DNA of 64,000 nucleotides. It comes from Megaleporinus macrocephalus. Lineage: Eukaryota > Chordata > Actinopteri > Characiformes > Anostomidae. Position numbers and translations under genes: made by a program. Of this stretch, positions 34,243 to 47,024 are shown in pieces (within the stretch, counting starts at the first letter, position 1; each line of letters opens with the position of its first letter). The notes beneath the pieces were generated by a model. The model saw only the letters and a program-made list of their open reading frames with translations, had not been told where the DNA came from and did no database searches. Location of the stretch: NCBI GenBank assembly GCA_021613375.1, contig CM038715.1, forward strand, positions 43,657,496-43,721,495, given 5' to 3'.

Positions 34243-36371
34243 CAGAGATGGAGTTTACAGTGGTGGTGATGGTGTTTACAGTGTTGGTGATGGTGTTTAC
34301 AGTGATGGTGTTTACAGTGGTGGTGATGGTGTTTACAGTGTTGGTGATGGTGTTTACAGTGATGGTGATGGTGTTTACAGTAGTGCTGATGGTGTTTACA
34401 GTGATGGTGATGTTTACAGTGGTGGTGATGGTGTTTACAGTGGTGGTGATGATGTTTACAGTGGTGGTGATGGTGTTTACAATGATGGTGATGGTGTTTA
34501 CAGTAGTGGTGATGGTGTTTACAGTGTTGGTGATGGTGTTTACAGTGATGGTGATGGTGTTTACAGTGGTGGTGATGTTTACAGTGGTGGTGATGTTTAC
34601 AGTGGTGGTGGTGGTGGTGTTTACAGTGGTGGTGATGTTTACAGTGTTGGTGGTGGTGTTTACAGTGGTGGTGATGTTTACAGTGTTGGTGATGGTGTTT
34701 ACAGTGATGGTGATGGTGTTTACAGTGATGGTGATGGTGTTTACAGTAGTGGTGATGGTGTTTACAGTGGTGGTGATTGTGTTTACAGTGATGGTGATGG
34801 TGTTTACAGTGGTGGTGATGGTGTTTACAGTGGTGGTGATTGTGTTTACAGTGATGGTGATGTTTACAGTGGTGGTGATGGTGTTTACAGTGGTGGTGAT
34901 GATGTTTACAGTGGTGGTGATTGTGTTTACAGTGATGGTGATGGTGTTTACAGTGGTGGTGATGGTGTTTACAGTGGTGGTGATTGTGTTTACAGTGATG
35001 GTGATGTTTACAGTGGTGGTGATGGTGTTTACAGTGGTGGTGATGATGTTTACAGTGGTGGTGATTGTGTTTACAGTGATGGTGATGGTGTTTACAGTGG
35101 TGGTGATGGTGTTTACAGTGGTGGTGATTGTGTTTACAGTGATGGTGGTGTTTACAGTGGTGGTGATGGTGTTTACAGTGGTGGTGATGGTGTTTACAGT
35201 GTTGGTGATGGTGTTTACAGTGGTGGTGATGTGTTTACAGTAGTGCTGATGGTGTTTACAGTGATGGTGATGTTTACAGTGGTGGTGATGGTGTTTACAG
35301 TGGTGGTGATGATGTTTACAGTGGTGGTGATGGTGTTTACAATGATGGTGATGGTGTTTACAGTAGTGGTGATGGTGTTTACAGTGTTGGTGATGGTGTT
35401 TACAGTGATGGTGATGGTGTTTACAGTAGTGCTGATGGTGTTTACAGTGGTGGTGATTGTGTTTACAGTGATGGTGATTGTGTTCACAGTGATGGTGATG
35501 TTTACAGTGGTGGTGGTGGTGTTTACAGTGGTGGTGATGATGTTTACAGTGGTGGTGATGTTTACAGTGGTGGTGGTGGTGGTGTTTACAGTGGTGGTGA
35601 TGTTTACAGTGTTGGTGGTGGTGTTTACAGTGGTGGTGATGTTTACAGTGTTGGTGATGGTGTTTACAGTGATGGTGATGGTGTTTACAGTGATGGTGAT
35701 GGTGTTTACAGTAGTGGTGATGGTGTTTACAGTGGTGGTGATTGTGTTTACAGTGATGGTGATGGTGTTTACAGTGGTGGTGATGGTGTTTACAGTGGTG
35801 GTGATTGTGTTTACAGTGATGGTGATGTTTACAGTGGTGGTGATGGTGTTTACAGTGGTGGTGATGATGTTTACAGTGGTGGTGATTGTGTTTACAGTGA
35901 TGGTGATGGTGTTTACAGTGGTGGTGATGGTGTTTACAGTGGTGGTGATTGTGTTTACAGTGGTGGTGATTGTGTTTACAGTGGTGGTGATGGTGTTTAC
36001 AGTGGTGGTGATGATGTTTACAGTGGTGGTGATGGTGTTCACAGTGATGGTGATGGTGTTTACAGTAGTTGTGATGGTGTTTACAGTGGTGATGATGGTG
36101 TTTACAGTGGTGGTGATGGTGTTTACAGTGGTGGTGATGGTGTTTACAGTAGTTGTGATGGTGTTTACAGTGATGGTGATGGTGTTTACAGTGATGGTGA
36201 TGGTGTTTACAGTGATGGTGATGGTGTTTACAGTAGTTGTGATGGTGTTTACAGTGATGGTGATGGTGTTTACAGTGATGGTGATGGTGTTTACAGTAGT
36301 TGTGATGGTGTTTACAGTGATGGTGATGATGTTTACAGTGGTGGTGATGGTGTTTAGTGGTGGTGAGGGTG
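34243..36371 (+). repeat. 21-bp minisatellite, ACAGTGGTGGTGATGG family (array 2)
   Basis: About 100 units of TTTACAGTGGTGGTGATGG plus variants (GTTGGTGATGG, GATGGTGATGG, GGTGATTGTG), with 15-, 18- and 24-bp forms. An internal duplication of about 860 bp is visible: the rare variant TAGTGCTGATGG occurs at 34381 and 35241 followed by the same order of variants. The array ends in the left terminus of the ACAGTGG element. Confidence 0.96.
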
Positions 36372-36729
36372 TTTACAGTGGTGGTGATGGTAACAAGGGG
36401 TCTCCATGTCTACAACACTAATCTACACATTGTATTTACTATGAAACCCACCAGTGAAGCTACACGTGTCTTCTGAGTTTATCTGGATGTTGATGGTAAA
36501 ATGTGGAAGATCTGAAAATACTAGGTTTTCTTTGGGGACTATTTGAACCTCACAGCATCCTGCATGTATCCCTCCACCATGAATGGAGTTTAAGACTGAG
36601 ATCTTCTCTAAACTATCATAAACAGCGTCTCAGAATCAGACAGTGTATTTATAACATCTACTGTAAGAACTTTCTGTGAGGAGCTTTTAGAGGAGGACGT
36701 CTGGTTCCATTCACCTCCACTGTGAACAG
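36372..36729 (+). mobile_element. ACAGTGG element, copy 5, full length
   Basis: The best complete copy. The left end TTTACAGTGGTGGTGATGGT and the reversed right end TTCACAGTGGAGGTGAATGG form imperfect terminal inverted repeats. The body is about 355 bp and non-coding. No clean target-site duplication can be read because the left end is merged with the minisatellite. Confidence 0.8.
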
Positions 36730-38391
36730 TTCTGTATGGAATCTAATCTACAAAAGCTGGCTGTTTAGTTCTAAAGGATAATGAAATCACGAACACAATC
36801 ATGAGATCATGAATTATAACTGTTCTTATTACATAAACCCACACGGTAGAATGAGAACCATAATAAAATGATATGAAACGGATCCACGAGAAGAAATAAA
36901 TAATAAAGTTTATGTTTGATTTGTGGATGTTATAATGTCTCGGCGAGCTGCTCCAGCTCACTGTGGTATGTATGAGGTCATGTGGAGTGGACGTACGGGA
37001 CTTGAGCTACGGGACGACGCGAGATAGTTATGTGAAAGAAATATTCTTTAAGCTTCCTCTGAGCTGAGCAGAGCCAAGTCGCAAATTAACCCTCATTCCG
37101 TAACAACAGAAGCCTTTTGTTAAAATTCCCCACCTTCCGAGGAAGCGGAGCTGAGCACTCGGGTTTCCATCTTGTTACTTTTCCAGACATAAAATTTTCA
37201 CGATGAAATAAAGCAGCGCCGCGGCCGGTTCACGGGATGGACGACTCGCTGGAGTTGGCTCGTTTGGCCGAGAACCCTTAACGAGCGTATCAGCGTTATT
37301 ATTCTGTTGTTCCAGTGAGGGTCCGGAACGGTGGAGCTCGGAATGGTCTAATGAGCTGTTTACTGACTATAATTCCTATCTCCAATCAGCTCCATTATCT
37401 AGCACTCACGCTAGAACCTTCACGGCAGTGATGTAAGACTCTGTATTTGTGGAACAGGAATGTTTAGGTGAGCTTATCCAGGCGGCCCACTCTGCCGTAC
37501 GTCTCTGTCTGCGGTGGGAGCGTAGCCACAGTCATGGCCGGAAATCTCTGAATATCTGATGGATATCTTTCTCGAACACGGAGCGAGAAGGAAAAATATC
37601 CATATGGAAATAAAGAGAGCGAACGTATTTCATCCCCAGACCACTGAATAGCTGAGTCTGACTGGGGGTGGGGGGGTGTTGGTGGGGCGAATCCCGCCGT
37701 CTGGTGAAATCCCAGCAGTGCCGATAATCAAATATATCAACTGCAGCGGAACTCTTCAGCCAGCTGCAGATCGGATTTTACTGACCCGGTGACTGGGAAT
37801 ACCACGCGGCTGCACCAGAGTCTGCTGAGAGATCTGATTGGCTCCATTAACACGGCCTTCCATTCAAAGTGTTTTAGTATATATAACGATTTCCATCCAT
37901 TTTCAGATCTGGACGGCAGGCGGGTCAGTCACGCCCACACACTCTACAGAGTCTAGAGTTGTAGCATGTACAGAACCAGGCCTGGCAACGTCCTGCTGGA
38001 ATACCATGGACTTCCCAGGAAAGGCAGCACACGTCTCTCTAAAACCCCAATATATGCCTCCATGTCTGCAGCACCTTCACACAAGTCTGGATGGTCTCTT
38101 CTGTCTTTGGCGCTGAGAACTCCACGTCCACATTTCCAAGCACATGCTGACTGATCTGACCACAGCTCACATCCCCACTGCCTTTCAGACCACCTGAGAT
38201 GAGCTCAGGCCCAGAGAACTCGGCGGAGCTCCTGTGCACTAGAGTGTCAGGCTGCATTCTTGATGCTGCAGTGGAATCCGGTCTTGCCCTACACGGACTG
38301 AGATTTCTCCAGGTTCCTGGAATCTTTTTTACAGTATCATGTGCGGCAGATGACAAAGACCAGAACTCTTAGTGATTACAGAGTCAGAGCT
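36730..38391. other. Longest non-tandem stretch; no host gene recognised
   Basis: 36730-37800 looks single-copy. 37900-38385 (CCATGGACTTCCCAGGAAAG, TCCATGTCTGCAGCACCTTC, CTTGCCCTACACGGACTGAG) has the look of a degraded interspersed element; its minus frame at 38039-38356 has no motif I can name. A short poly(G) run sits near 37667. Confidence 0.4.
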
Positions 38392-38680
38392 GTTCACAGT
38401 GGAGGTGAATGGAACCAGACGTCCAGCTCTAAAAGCTCCTCACAGAAAGTTCTTACAGTAGATGTTATAAATACACTGTCTGATTCTGAGACGCTGTTTA
38501 TGATAGTTTAGAGAGGATCTCAGTCTTAAACTCCATTCATGGTGGAGGGATACATGCAGGACGCTGTGAGGTTCAAATAGTCCCCAAAGAAAACCTAGTA
38601 TTTTCAGATCTTCCACATTTTACCATCAACATCCAAATAAACTCAGAAGACACGTGTAGCTTCACTGGTGGGTTTCATAG
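38392..38680 (-). mobile_element. ACAGTGG element, copy 6
   Basis: Reversed copy from the right terminus TTCACAGTGGAGGTGAATGG to GTGGGTTTCATAG. The left about 60 bp is missing and the break joins the 53-bp minisatellite directly. Confidence 0.8.
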
Positions 38681-38905
38681 TGTTAGTGAGGTTAGGTACT
38701 GATGTTGAACATTGCTGTGAGGATTTGATTGAGTGTTAGTGAGGTCAGGTACTGGTGTTGAACATTGCTGTGAGGATTTGATTGAGTGTTAGTGAGGTCA
38801 GGTACTGATGTTGAACATTGCTGTGAGGATTTGATTGAGTGTTAGTGAGGTTAGGTACTGATGTTGAACATTGCTGTGAGGATTTGATTGAGTGTTGTTG
38901 GTGTT
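38681..38905 (-). repeat. 53-bp minisatellite (third location)
   Basis: About four units of TGTTAGTGAGGTCAGGTACT, GATGTTGAACATTGCTGTGA, GGATTTGATTGAG, the reverse complement of the gdf10 intron 1 array. Confidence 0.93.
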
Positions 38906-39390
38906 GAACAGTGATGTAATAGCTGTTAGTAGTGTGAAAGTTTTGGCCTACAGAGATCTTTTGAACTTTCATGCTGTTTATCGGAATGACATCACCTCGG
39001 GACCAGCTAGTTGTGATTAGCGGTGAGCGAGGCTGACGTGTTTATTTAGGAAGTGGATACGGGCAGTGTTTGATTGGCGTGTAAGGCGAGTAAGTTTTAT
39101 TTGGAGATCTCACGTCTCTTCTAGTTAAACTCCAATCACGGCGACTCGCTGTGAACGTCTGGAGAAATGACTCATTAAAGACTGTTAGAATTACGGCTGC
39201 TGGCTTCTTCAACCCCATATTTATAAATAGCTCATACGTTCTCGTGCGCGAGTGAGAAACGAGGGGCGACAGGTCCAGCGGCGGTCGGTCTCAGCGGGGT
39301 ACACAGCACAATCACGCTGTGAGAGCGGCGGGTACGTATACAGTAAACCAACCAACCTGCCTGGAGTCTGGAAACCCCTCCGTATCAATA
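38906..39390. other. No gene seen
   Basis: Single-copy-looking spacer ahead of the 56-bp minisatellite. No recognised feature. Confidence 0.5.
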
Positions 39391-40974
39391 CATAGTACAT
39401 ACATACATACATCAAACCCAGACTGAGTTCCAAACACCTCCATATCCCTACATAGTACATACATACATCAAACCCAGACTGAGTCCCAAACACCTCCATA
39501 TCCCTACATAGAACATACATACATACATCAAACCCAGACTGAGTCCCAAACACCTCCATATCCCTACATAGTACATACATACATCAAACCCAGACTGAGT
39601 CCCAAACACCTCCATATCCCTACATAGTACATACATACATACATCAAATCCAGACTGAGTCCCAAACACCTCCATATCCCCACATAGTACATACATACAT
39701 CAAACCCAGACTGAGTCCCTAACACCTCCATATCCCCACATAGTACATACATACATCAAACCCAGACTGAGTCCCTAACACCTCCATATCCCCACATAGT
39801 ACATACATACATCAAACCCAGACTGAGTCCCAAACACCTCCATATCCCTACATAGTACATACATACATCAAATCCAGACTGAGTCCCAAACACCTCCATA
39901 TCCCCACATAGTACATACATACATACATACATCAAACCCAGACTGAGTCCCTAACACCTCCATATCCCTACATAGTACATACATACATCAAACCCAGACT
40001 GAGTCCCAAACACCTCCATATCCCTACATAATACATACATACATCAAACCCAGACTGAGTCCCAAACACCTCCATATCCCTACATAGAACATACATACAT
40101 ACATCAAACCCAGACTGAGTCCCAAACACCTCCATATCCCTACATAGTACATACATACATACATCAAATCCAGACTGAGTCCCTAACACCTCCATATCCC
40201 CACATAGTACATACATACATCAAACCCAGACTGAGTCCCTAACACCTCCATATCCCCACATAGTACATACATACATCAAACCCAGACTGAGTCCCAAACA
40301 CCTCCATATCCCTACATAGTACATACATACATCAAATCCAGACTGAGTCCCAAACACCTCCATATCCCCACATAGTACATACATACATCAAACCCAGACT
40401 GAGTCCCTAACACCTCCATATCCCCACATAGTACATACATACATCAAACCCAGACTGAGTCCCAAACACCTCCATATCCCTACATAGTACATACATACAT
40501 CAAACCCAGACTGAGTCTCAAACACCTCCATATCCCCACATAGTACATACATACATCAAACCCAGACTGAGTCCCTAACACCTCCATATCCCCACATAGT
40601 ACATACATACATCAAACCCAGACTGAGTCCCAAACACCTCCATATCCCTACATAGTACATACATACATCAAATCCAGACTGAGTCCCAAACACCTCCATA
40701 TCCCCACATAGTACATACATACATCAAACCCAGACTGAGTCCCTAACACCTCCATATCCCCACATAGTACATACATACATCAAACCCAGACTGAGTCCCA
40801 AACACCTCCATATCCCTACATAGTACATACATACATCAAACCCAGACTGAGTCCCAAACACCTCCATATGCCTACATAGTACATACATACATACATCAAA
40901 CCCAGACTGAGTCCCAAACACCTCCATATCCCTACATAGTACATACATACATACATCAAACCCAGACTGAGTCC
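39391..40974 (-). repeat. 56-bp minisatellite, left inverted arm
   Basis: About 28 units containing CATCAAACCCAGACTGAGTC, CCAAACACCTCCATATCCCT, ACATAGTACATA. The (CATA)n linker varies in 4-bp steps (56, 60, 64 bp). It is the reverse complement of the array at 41777-43125. Confidence 0.96.
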
Positions 40975-41776
40975 TGAATTTCTTGATATAACAATAGTTT
41001 AATAGTAAAAATGAGAATAAAAGAGAAACAGCATGTTGAAATATCTCCAGTTCTGCCTGGACTTCTTCGACCTTCACCTTTTCAGACGCCTACAATCTTC
41101 CTGGCCCGAGCGCTGGAGGAAATTACACTTCTGATTGCCAAACTTGGTTTAATTATTTCACCTTTTTACAGTGCCAGAGTTCGGCCCGACCTTTCCTACA
41201 AACAATCAAACCTTTGTTCTGGTTCTGGTTACTCGGAAAACCTCTTTAAGAAGAAAAGAAGTAATGGAGGGGGGCAGATGGTGGGGGGGGGGGGGTCTAA
41301 GGTTAAAGGCAGGTTTTGAATGAAAGCTGTGTAAATCTACTCATACACAGTGATCCTCGTTAACTAATTGGGTGGTGTATTTGTCCATCACGTTTTTCTT
41401 TCATTCGATACGCAGACTCGGTGGAGGCTGGTTTTTATCTGAACTATGGACGTGAGCCTGAACCACATCATAAAACAGCTCCATTATTTACCATTAATAA
41501 CTGTTTTAACTGCTAAAACAATCTCACATCTCGCCAACAGCACAGAAACGAGCCAGCGTTCCAATTAACCAGTCCTGCATAACAGCTTCTCCTTAAAACA
41601 GCAGGAGTTCAGTGCTATTCAGCCCAATATCAATCTGTAGAGCTCGTTAACCAGCACAGACGACAAGAACAAACTTGTATACAGATCAATATACAAAATA
41701 ACACAAACACAATATATACTGACACTCACTGGCTATATAAAACCTCTTTATTTTAATTACATTGAAAGTATATATG
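40975..41776. other. Spacer between inverted minisatellite arms
   Basis: About 800 bp, apparently single-copy, with a poly(G) run near 41283-41296. It would form the loop of a stem made by the two inverted arrays. No coding region is recognised; the frame at 41011-41319 has no domain. Confidence 0.5.
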
Positions 41777-43125
41777 TACTATGTAGGGATATGGAGGTGT
41801 TTGGGACTCAGTCTGGGTTTGATGTATGTATGTACTATGTAGGGATATGGAGGTGTTTGGGACTCAGTCTGGGTTTGATGTATGTATGTATGTACTATGT
41901 AGGGATATGGAGGTGTTTTGGACTCAGTCTGGGTTTGATGTATGTATGTATGTACTATGTAGGGATATGGAGGTGTTTGGGACTCAGTCTGGGTTTGATG
42001 TATGTATGTACTATGTAGGCATATGGAGGTGTTTGGGACTCAGTCTGGGTTTGATGTATGTATGTACTATGTAGGGATATGGAGGTGTTTGAGACTCAGT
42101 CTGGGTTTGATGTATGTATGTACTATGTAGGGATATGGAGGTGTTAGGGACTCAGTCTGGGTTTGATGTATGTATGTACTATGTAGGGATATGGAGGTGT
42201 TTGGGACTCAGTCTGGGTTTGATGTATGTATGTACTATGTAGGGATATGGAGGTGTTTGGGACTCAGTCTGGGTTTGATGTATGTATGTACTATGTAGGG
42301 ATATGGAGGTGTTTGGGACTCAGTCTGGGTTTGATGTATGTATGTACGTACTATGTAGGGATATGGAGGTGTTTGAGACTCAGTCTGGGTTTGATGTATG
42401 TATGTATGTACTATGTAGGGATATGGAGGTGTTTGGGACTCAGTCTGGGTTTGATGTATGTATGTATGTATGTACTATGTAGGGATATGGAGGTGTTTGG
42501 GACTCAGTCTGGGTTTGATGTATGTATGTACTATGTAGGGATATGGAGGTGTTTGGGACTCAGTCTGGGTTTGATGTATGTATGTACTATGTAAGGATAC
42601 GGAGGTGTTTGGGACTCAGTCTGGGTTTGATGTATGTATGTACTATGTAGGGATATGGAGGTGTTTGGGACTCAGTCTGGGTTTGATGTATGTATGTATG
42701 TACTATGTAGGGATATGGAGGTGTTTGGGACTCAGTCTGGATTTGATGTATGTATGTACTATGTAGGGATATGGAGGTGTTTGGGACTCAGTCTGGGTTT
42801 GATGTATGTATGTATGTACTATGTAGGGATATGGAGGTGTTTGGGACTCAGTCTGGGTTTGATGTATGTATGTATGTACTATGTAGGGATATGGAGGTGT
42901 TTGGGACTCAGTCTGGGTTGATGTATGTATGTACTATGTAGGGATATGGAGGTGTTTGGGACTCAGTCTGGGTTTGATGTATGTATGTATGTACTATGTA
43001 GGGATATGGAGGTGTTTGGGACTCAGTCTGGGTTTGATGTATGTATATATGTACTATGTAGGGATATGGAGGTGTTTGAGACTCAATCTGGGTTTGATGT
43101 ATGTATGTACTATGTAGGATATAAA
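41777..43125 (+). repeat. 56-bp minisatellite, right inverted arm
   Basis: About 24 units of ACTATGTAGGGATATGGAGG, TGTTTGGGACTCAGTCTGGG, TTTGATGTATGTATGT, the exact inverse of the left arm. Open frames (YVLCRDMEVFGTQSGF-like) are artefacts. Confidence 0.96.
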
Positions 43126-43985
43126 GGTATATTTTAATTATAGCCTGTGATGCTACGATACTGAATACACATCTTGTTAATTGGCTCATCAGGTGGACAG
43201 AAGTAGACCTGGCTACGTGCTGATTAGCTACTGGTAAGCGCAGCCTCCCGAGGAGGGAATAGTGGGTCTTTGTGTTCTCAGAGAATGGAGCTCCCATACG
43301 GAGTCGCTGCAGGAAGCCGGACTCACAGACAGAGGGAAGCTGTAAAAGTGGAATTCTCGTCCTCCTGTGAACGTTTTAATAGCCAGACAAACAGGTTTGT
43401 GGGGTCAGAACAACAACCTCCCCCCCGTCGGGAGTTACGGGCCGGTAGAACCGCGTGGGTAATGAGTTTGTGGCTACAGCGTCACACATTATCACCGTAC
43501 GGTGTTTGAGGAACGTGCTGGCGGCCGAGTTTGTGGTCGAGATGCAAAAACCAGACAGACTCTGTCAGCCAGCTTTAGATTGTTTGGCTTCAAGCAATGA
43601 CTTATTTTTATTAACGTGTGGTTCTGAAACAAAACATCTGTGAAAAAATCTGATTTGCATAAATTTTATAAAGACAGAAATGATTTATTTATTTATTATT
43701 GATAATAAAACAGTTTAGTCTAAATTATTTATTATATAAAATTTTGTAATCATTATGATTGTAAATTGGCCATAATGTAGTTAACAAATTATTATCATAG
43801 AGTTTGGGCAATAACCATTTCCGGAAAAGTTCTGTAAATTTCCCTTAAAACTTTGCTTAACTGACAAAAGTACAAAAAAATATATAACTGACCAACTTTG
43901 CTGTGTTCGTAAATATAAACAAATTTGGAATTTGATGAGATTGAAAAAAAATAGTTGAAAGTTTGTGGAACATATATATTTTGAG
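43126..43985. other. No gene recognised
   Basis: GC-balanced sequence to 43640, then AT-rich to 43985. Short frames overlap without recognisable domains. Confidence 0.45.
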
Positions 43986-43989
43986 TGAC

Positions 43990-45030
43990 GTCCCATTTTT
44001 AATCTATAGAGTTTAATAGGATGTCGGCCCAACCTTTGCAGCTATAACAGCTTCAGCTCTTCTGGGAAGTCTACACGGTTTAGGAGAGTGTTTATGGGAA
44101 TGTTGGACTGTTCTTCCAGAACACCATCTGTGAGGTCAGACTCTGATGTTGGATGAGAAGGTCTGGCTCTCAGTCTCCGCTCTAATTCATCCCAAAGGTG
44201 TTCTATCAGGTTGAGGTCAGGACTCTGTGCAGGCCAGTCAAGTTCTTCCACACCAAACTCCTCCTCCATGTCTTTATGGAACTGCTCTGTGCACTGGTGG
44301 GCAGTCATGTTGGAACAGGAAGGGCCGTCCTCAAACTGTCCCCACAAAGTTGGGAGCATGAAGTTGTCCAGAATCTCTTGGTCTTCTGAGGCATTAAGAG
44401 TTCCTTTCACTGGAACTGAGGGTCTGAGCCCACCTCCTGAAAAACAACCCCACACCATAACCACCCCCTCCACCAAACTTTACACTCGGCACAATGCAGT
44501 CAGACAAGTAGCGTTGTCCTGGAAACCACCAAACCCAAACTCGTCCATCGTATTCCCAGATGGAGAAGTGTGATTGGTCACTCAGAGAACACGTCTCCAC
44601 TGCTCTAGAGTCCAGTGTTGGTGGCTTTACTCCACTGCATCTGACACTCTGCAGTGTTCTTGGTGATGTAAGGCTTGGATGCAGCTGCTCAGCCATGGAG
44701 ACCCATTCCATGAAGCTCTCTACGCTCTGTTCTTGAGCTGATCTGAAGACCACATGAAGTTTGGAGGTCTGTAGTGATGGACTCTGTAGAAAGTTGGTGA
44801 CCTCTGTGCACTATGCTCCTCAGCATCCGCTGACCCGCTCTGTCAGTTTACGTGTTCTACCACTTGGTGGCGGAGTTGCTGTCGTTCTCAATCACTTCCA
44901 CTTTGTTAGAACACCACTGACAGTCCACTGTGGAATATTTAGTAGTGAGGAAACTTCACCACTGGACTTCACAGGTGCCGTTCTATCACAGTTCCACGCT
45001 GGAGTTCACTGAGCTCCTGAGAGACCCACT
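43990..45030 (-). pseudogene. Tc1-like transposase, decayed copy
   Basis: A minus-strand Tc1/mariner-family transposase relic. The frame at 44394-44753 holds LSDQSHFSIWEYDGRVWVWW (first catalytic Asp region), then a frameshift. The frame at 44042-44476 holds VMVWGCFSGGGL, ILDNFMLPTLWGQF and LDWPAQSPDLNLIEHLWDEL, the last carrying the Glu of the DDE triad. The segment with the second Asp is read out of frame in between (the bases there would give FQHDC…VH in another frame). The N-terminal helix-turn-helix part is present only as diverged nucleotides at about 44760-45030. At least two frameshifts make it non-functional. No intact terminal repeats were located. Confidence 0.88.
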
Positions 45031-45685
45031 CTTTACTAATGTGTGTAGAAGCAGTCTGCAGGACTAGGAGCTGGTGGAATCTGCAGTGTCAGTATTTCCT
45101 GTAGATGTTCTAAAGGCACCATCCATCCATGTCAGCCTGTAACAGGCTGTGAACGTCTGGAAGGTCGGCCGCTAACACGCCTCACATCCCTCACAACCCT
45201 CAGGAATCAAAGCGGCCGGCGTGAGGAGCTGAGCGTTAGCATGGTTTGGCTTCTCTACGCCGATTTGTCACTGTCTGGGTTCGACTGCAGCATTTGAAGA
45301 CACGTTGATCAGCGAGTGGTGAAAACTTAGATCACAGTCTCTCCGAGGGGTTTCGCATACATGTCCTCATCCGTCCTCCGAGCGGGAGCGCTGGAAGTTC
45401 AGACCACCAGGCGGAGGGACGGTAACCCGAGCCGACTGTGAGATGTTACATCAGGACACACTTCAATTGAAAACACTGATGTGGAGCGAGTGGAGTCACA
45501 GACGAGTGGAGTCTATGTTTGTATGTAGGAATGATTTTGTTGAAGAGAGTTTTCTAGAAAAAACAAAAGCTAAAAAAAATATCTTAATAACTTAATATCT
45601 CCATAAAATCCAAATAAGTAAAACAAGTATCTCTAAAATAGTAACCTTACAGGAGACACCAAAACAGTCTTAACTTTCAATGTAA
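45031..45685. other. No gene seen
   Basis: Spacer between the Tc1 relic and the 20-bp minisatellite. CCTTACAGGAGACACCAAAACAGTC near 45645 is a partial copy of the repeat at 9.15 kb. Confidence 0.45.
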
Positions 45686-47021
45686 GTGGTGTAGTGGTTA
45701 ATACGGTGGTGTAGTGGTTAGTATGGTGGTGTAGTGGTTAATACGGTGGTGTAGGGGTTAGTACGGTGGTGTAGTGGTTAGTATGGTGGTGTAGTGGTTA
45801 GTATGGTGGTGTAGTGGTTAATACGGTGGTGTAGTGGTTAGTACGGTGGTGTAGTGGTTAGTATGGTGGAGTAGTGGTTAGTATGGTGGTGTAGTGGTTA
45901 GTACGGTGGTGTAGTGGTTAGTATGGTGGTGTAGTGGTTAATACGGTGGTGTAGGGGTTAGTACGGTGGTGTAGTGGTTAGTATGGTGGTGTAGTGGTTA
46001 GTATGGTGGTGTAGTGGTTAATACGGTGGTGTAGTGGTTAGTACGGTGGTGTAGTGGTTAGTATGGTGGAGTAGTGGTTAGTATGGTGGTGTAGTGGTTA
46101 GTATGGTGGTGTAGTGGTTAGTATGGTGGTGTAGTGGTTAGTATGATGGTGTAGTGGTTAGTATGGTGGTGTAGTGGTTAGTATGGTGGTGTAGTGGTCA
46201 GTACGGTGGTGTAGTGGTTAGTATGGTGGTGTAGTGGTTAGTATGGTGGTGTAGTGGTTAGTACGGTGGTGTAGTGGTTAGTATGGTGGTGTAGTGGTTA
46301 GTATGGTGGTGTAGTGGTTAGTACGGTGGTGTAGTGGTTAGTACGGTGGTGTAGTGGTTAGTACGGTGGTGTAGTGGTTAGTACAGTGGTGTAGTGGTTA
46401 GTACGGTGGTGTAGTGGTTAGTACGATGGTGTAGTAGTTAGTATGCTGGTGTAGTGGTTAGTATGGTGGTGTAGTGGTTAGTATGGTGGTGTAGTGGTTA
46501 GTACGGTGGTGTAGTGGTTAGTACGGTGGTGTAGTGGTTAGTACGGTGGTGTAGTGGTCAGTATGGTGGTGTAGTGGTCAGTATGGTGGTGTAGTGGTTA
46601 GTATGGTGGTGTAGTAGTTAGTACGGTGGTGTAGTGGTTAGTATGGTGGTGTAGTAGTTAGTATGGTGGTGTAGTGTTTAGTATGGTGGTGTAGTGGTTA
46701 GTATGGTGGTGTAGTGGTTAGTATGGTGGTGTAGTAGTTAGTACGGTGGTGTAGTGGTTAGTACGGTGGTGTAGTGGTCAGTATGGTGGTGTAGTAGTTA
46801 GTACGGTGGTGTATTGGTTAGTACGGTGGTGTAGTGGTTAGTATGGTGGTGTAGTAGTTAGTACGGTGGTGTAGTGGTTAGTACGGTGGTGTAGTGGTCA
46901 GTATGGTGGTGTAGTAGTTAGTATGGTGGTGTAGTGTTTAGTATGGTGGTGTAGTGGTTAGTATGGTGGTGTAGTGGTTAGTATGGTGGTGTAGTGGTTA
47001 GTACGGTGGTGTAGTGGTCAG
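45686..47021 (+). repeat. 20-bp minisatellite (GGTGGTGTAGTGGTTAGTAC)
   Basis: About 67 units of 20 bp, nearly without length change. Point variants (TATGG/TACGG, GGTTAAT, AGGGGTTAG, GGTCAG) form repeated runs; for example the AGGGGTTAG variant occurs exactly 200 bp apart near 45750 and 45950. Confidence 0.97.
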
Positions 47022-47024
47022 TCT

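Noticed and set aside
39391..40974. CRISPR-like repeat-spacer array
   Set aside because: The 56-bp units are contiguous and homogeneous with no variable spacers, no cas genes are nearby, and the host is a vertebrate.
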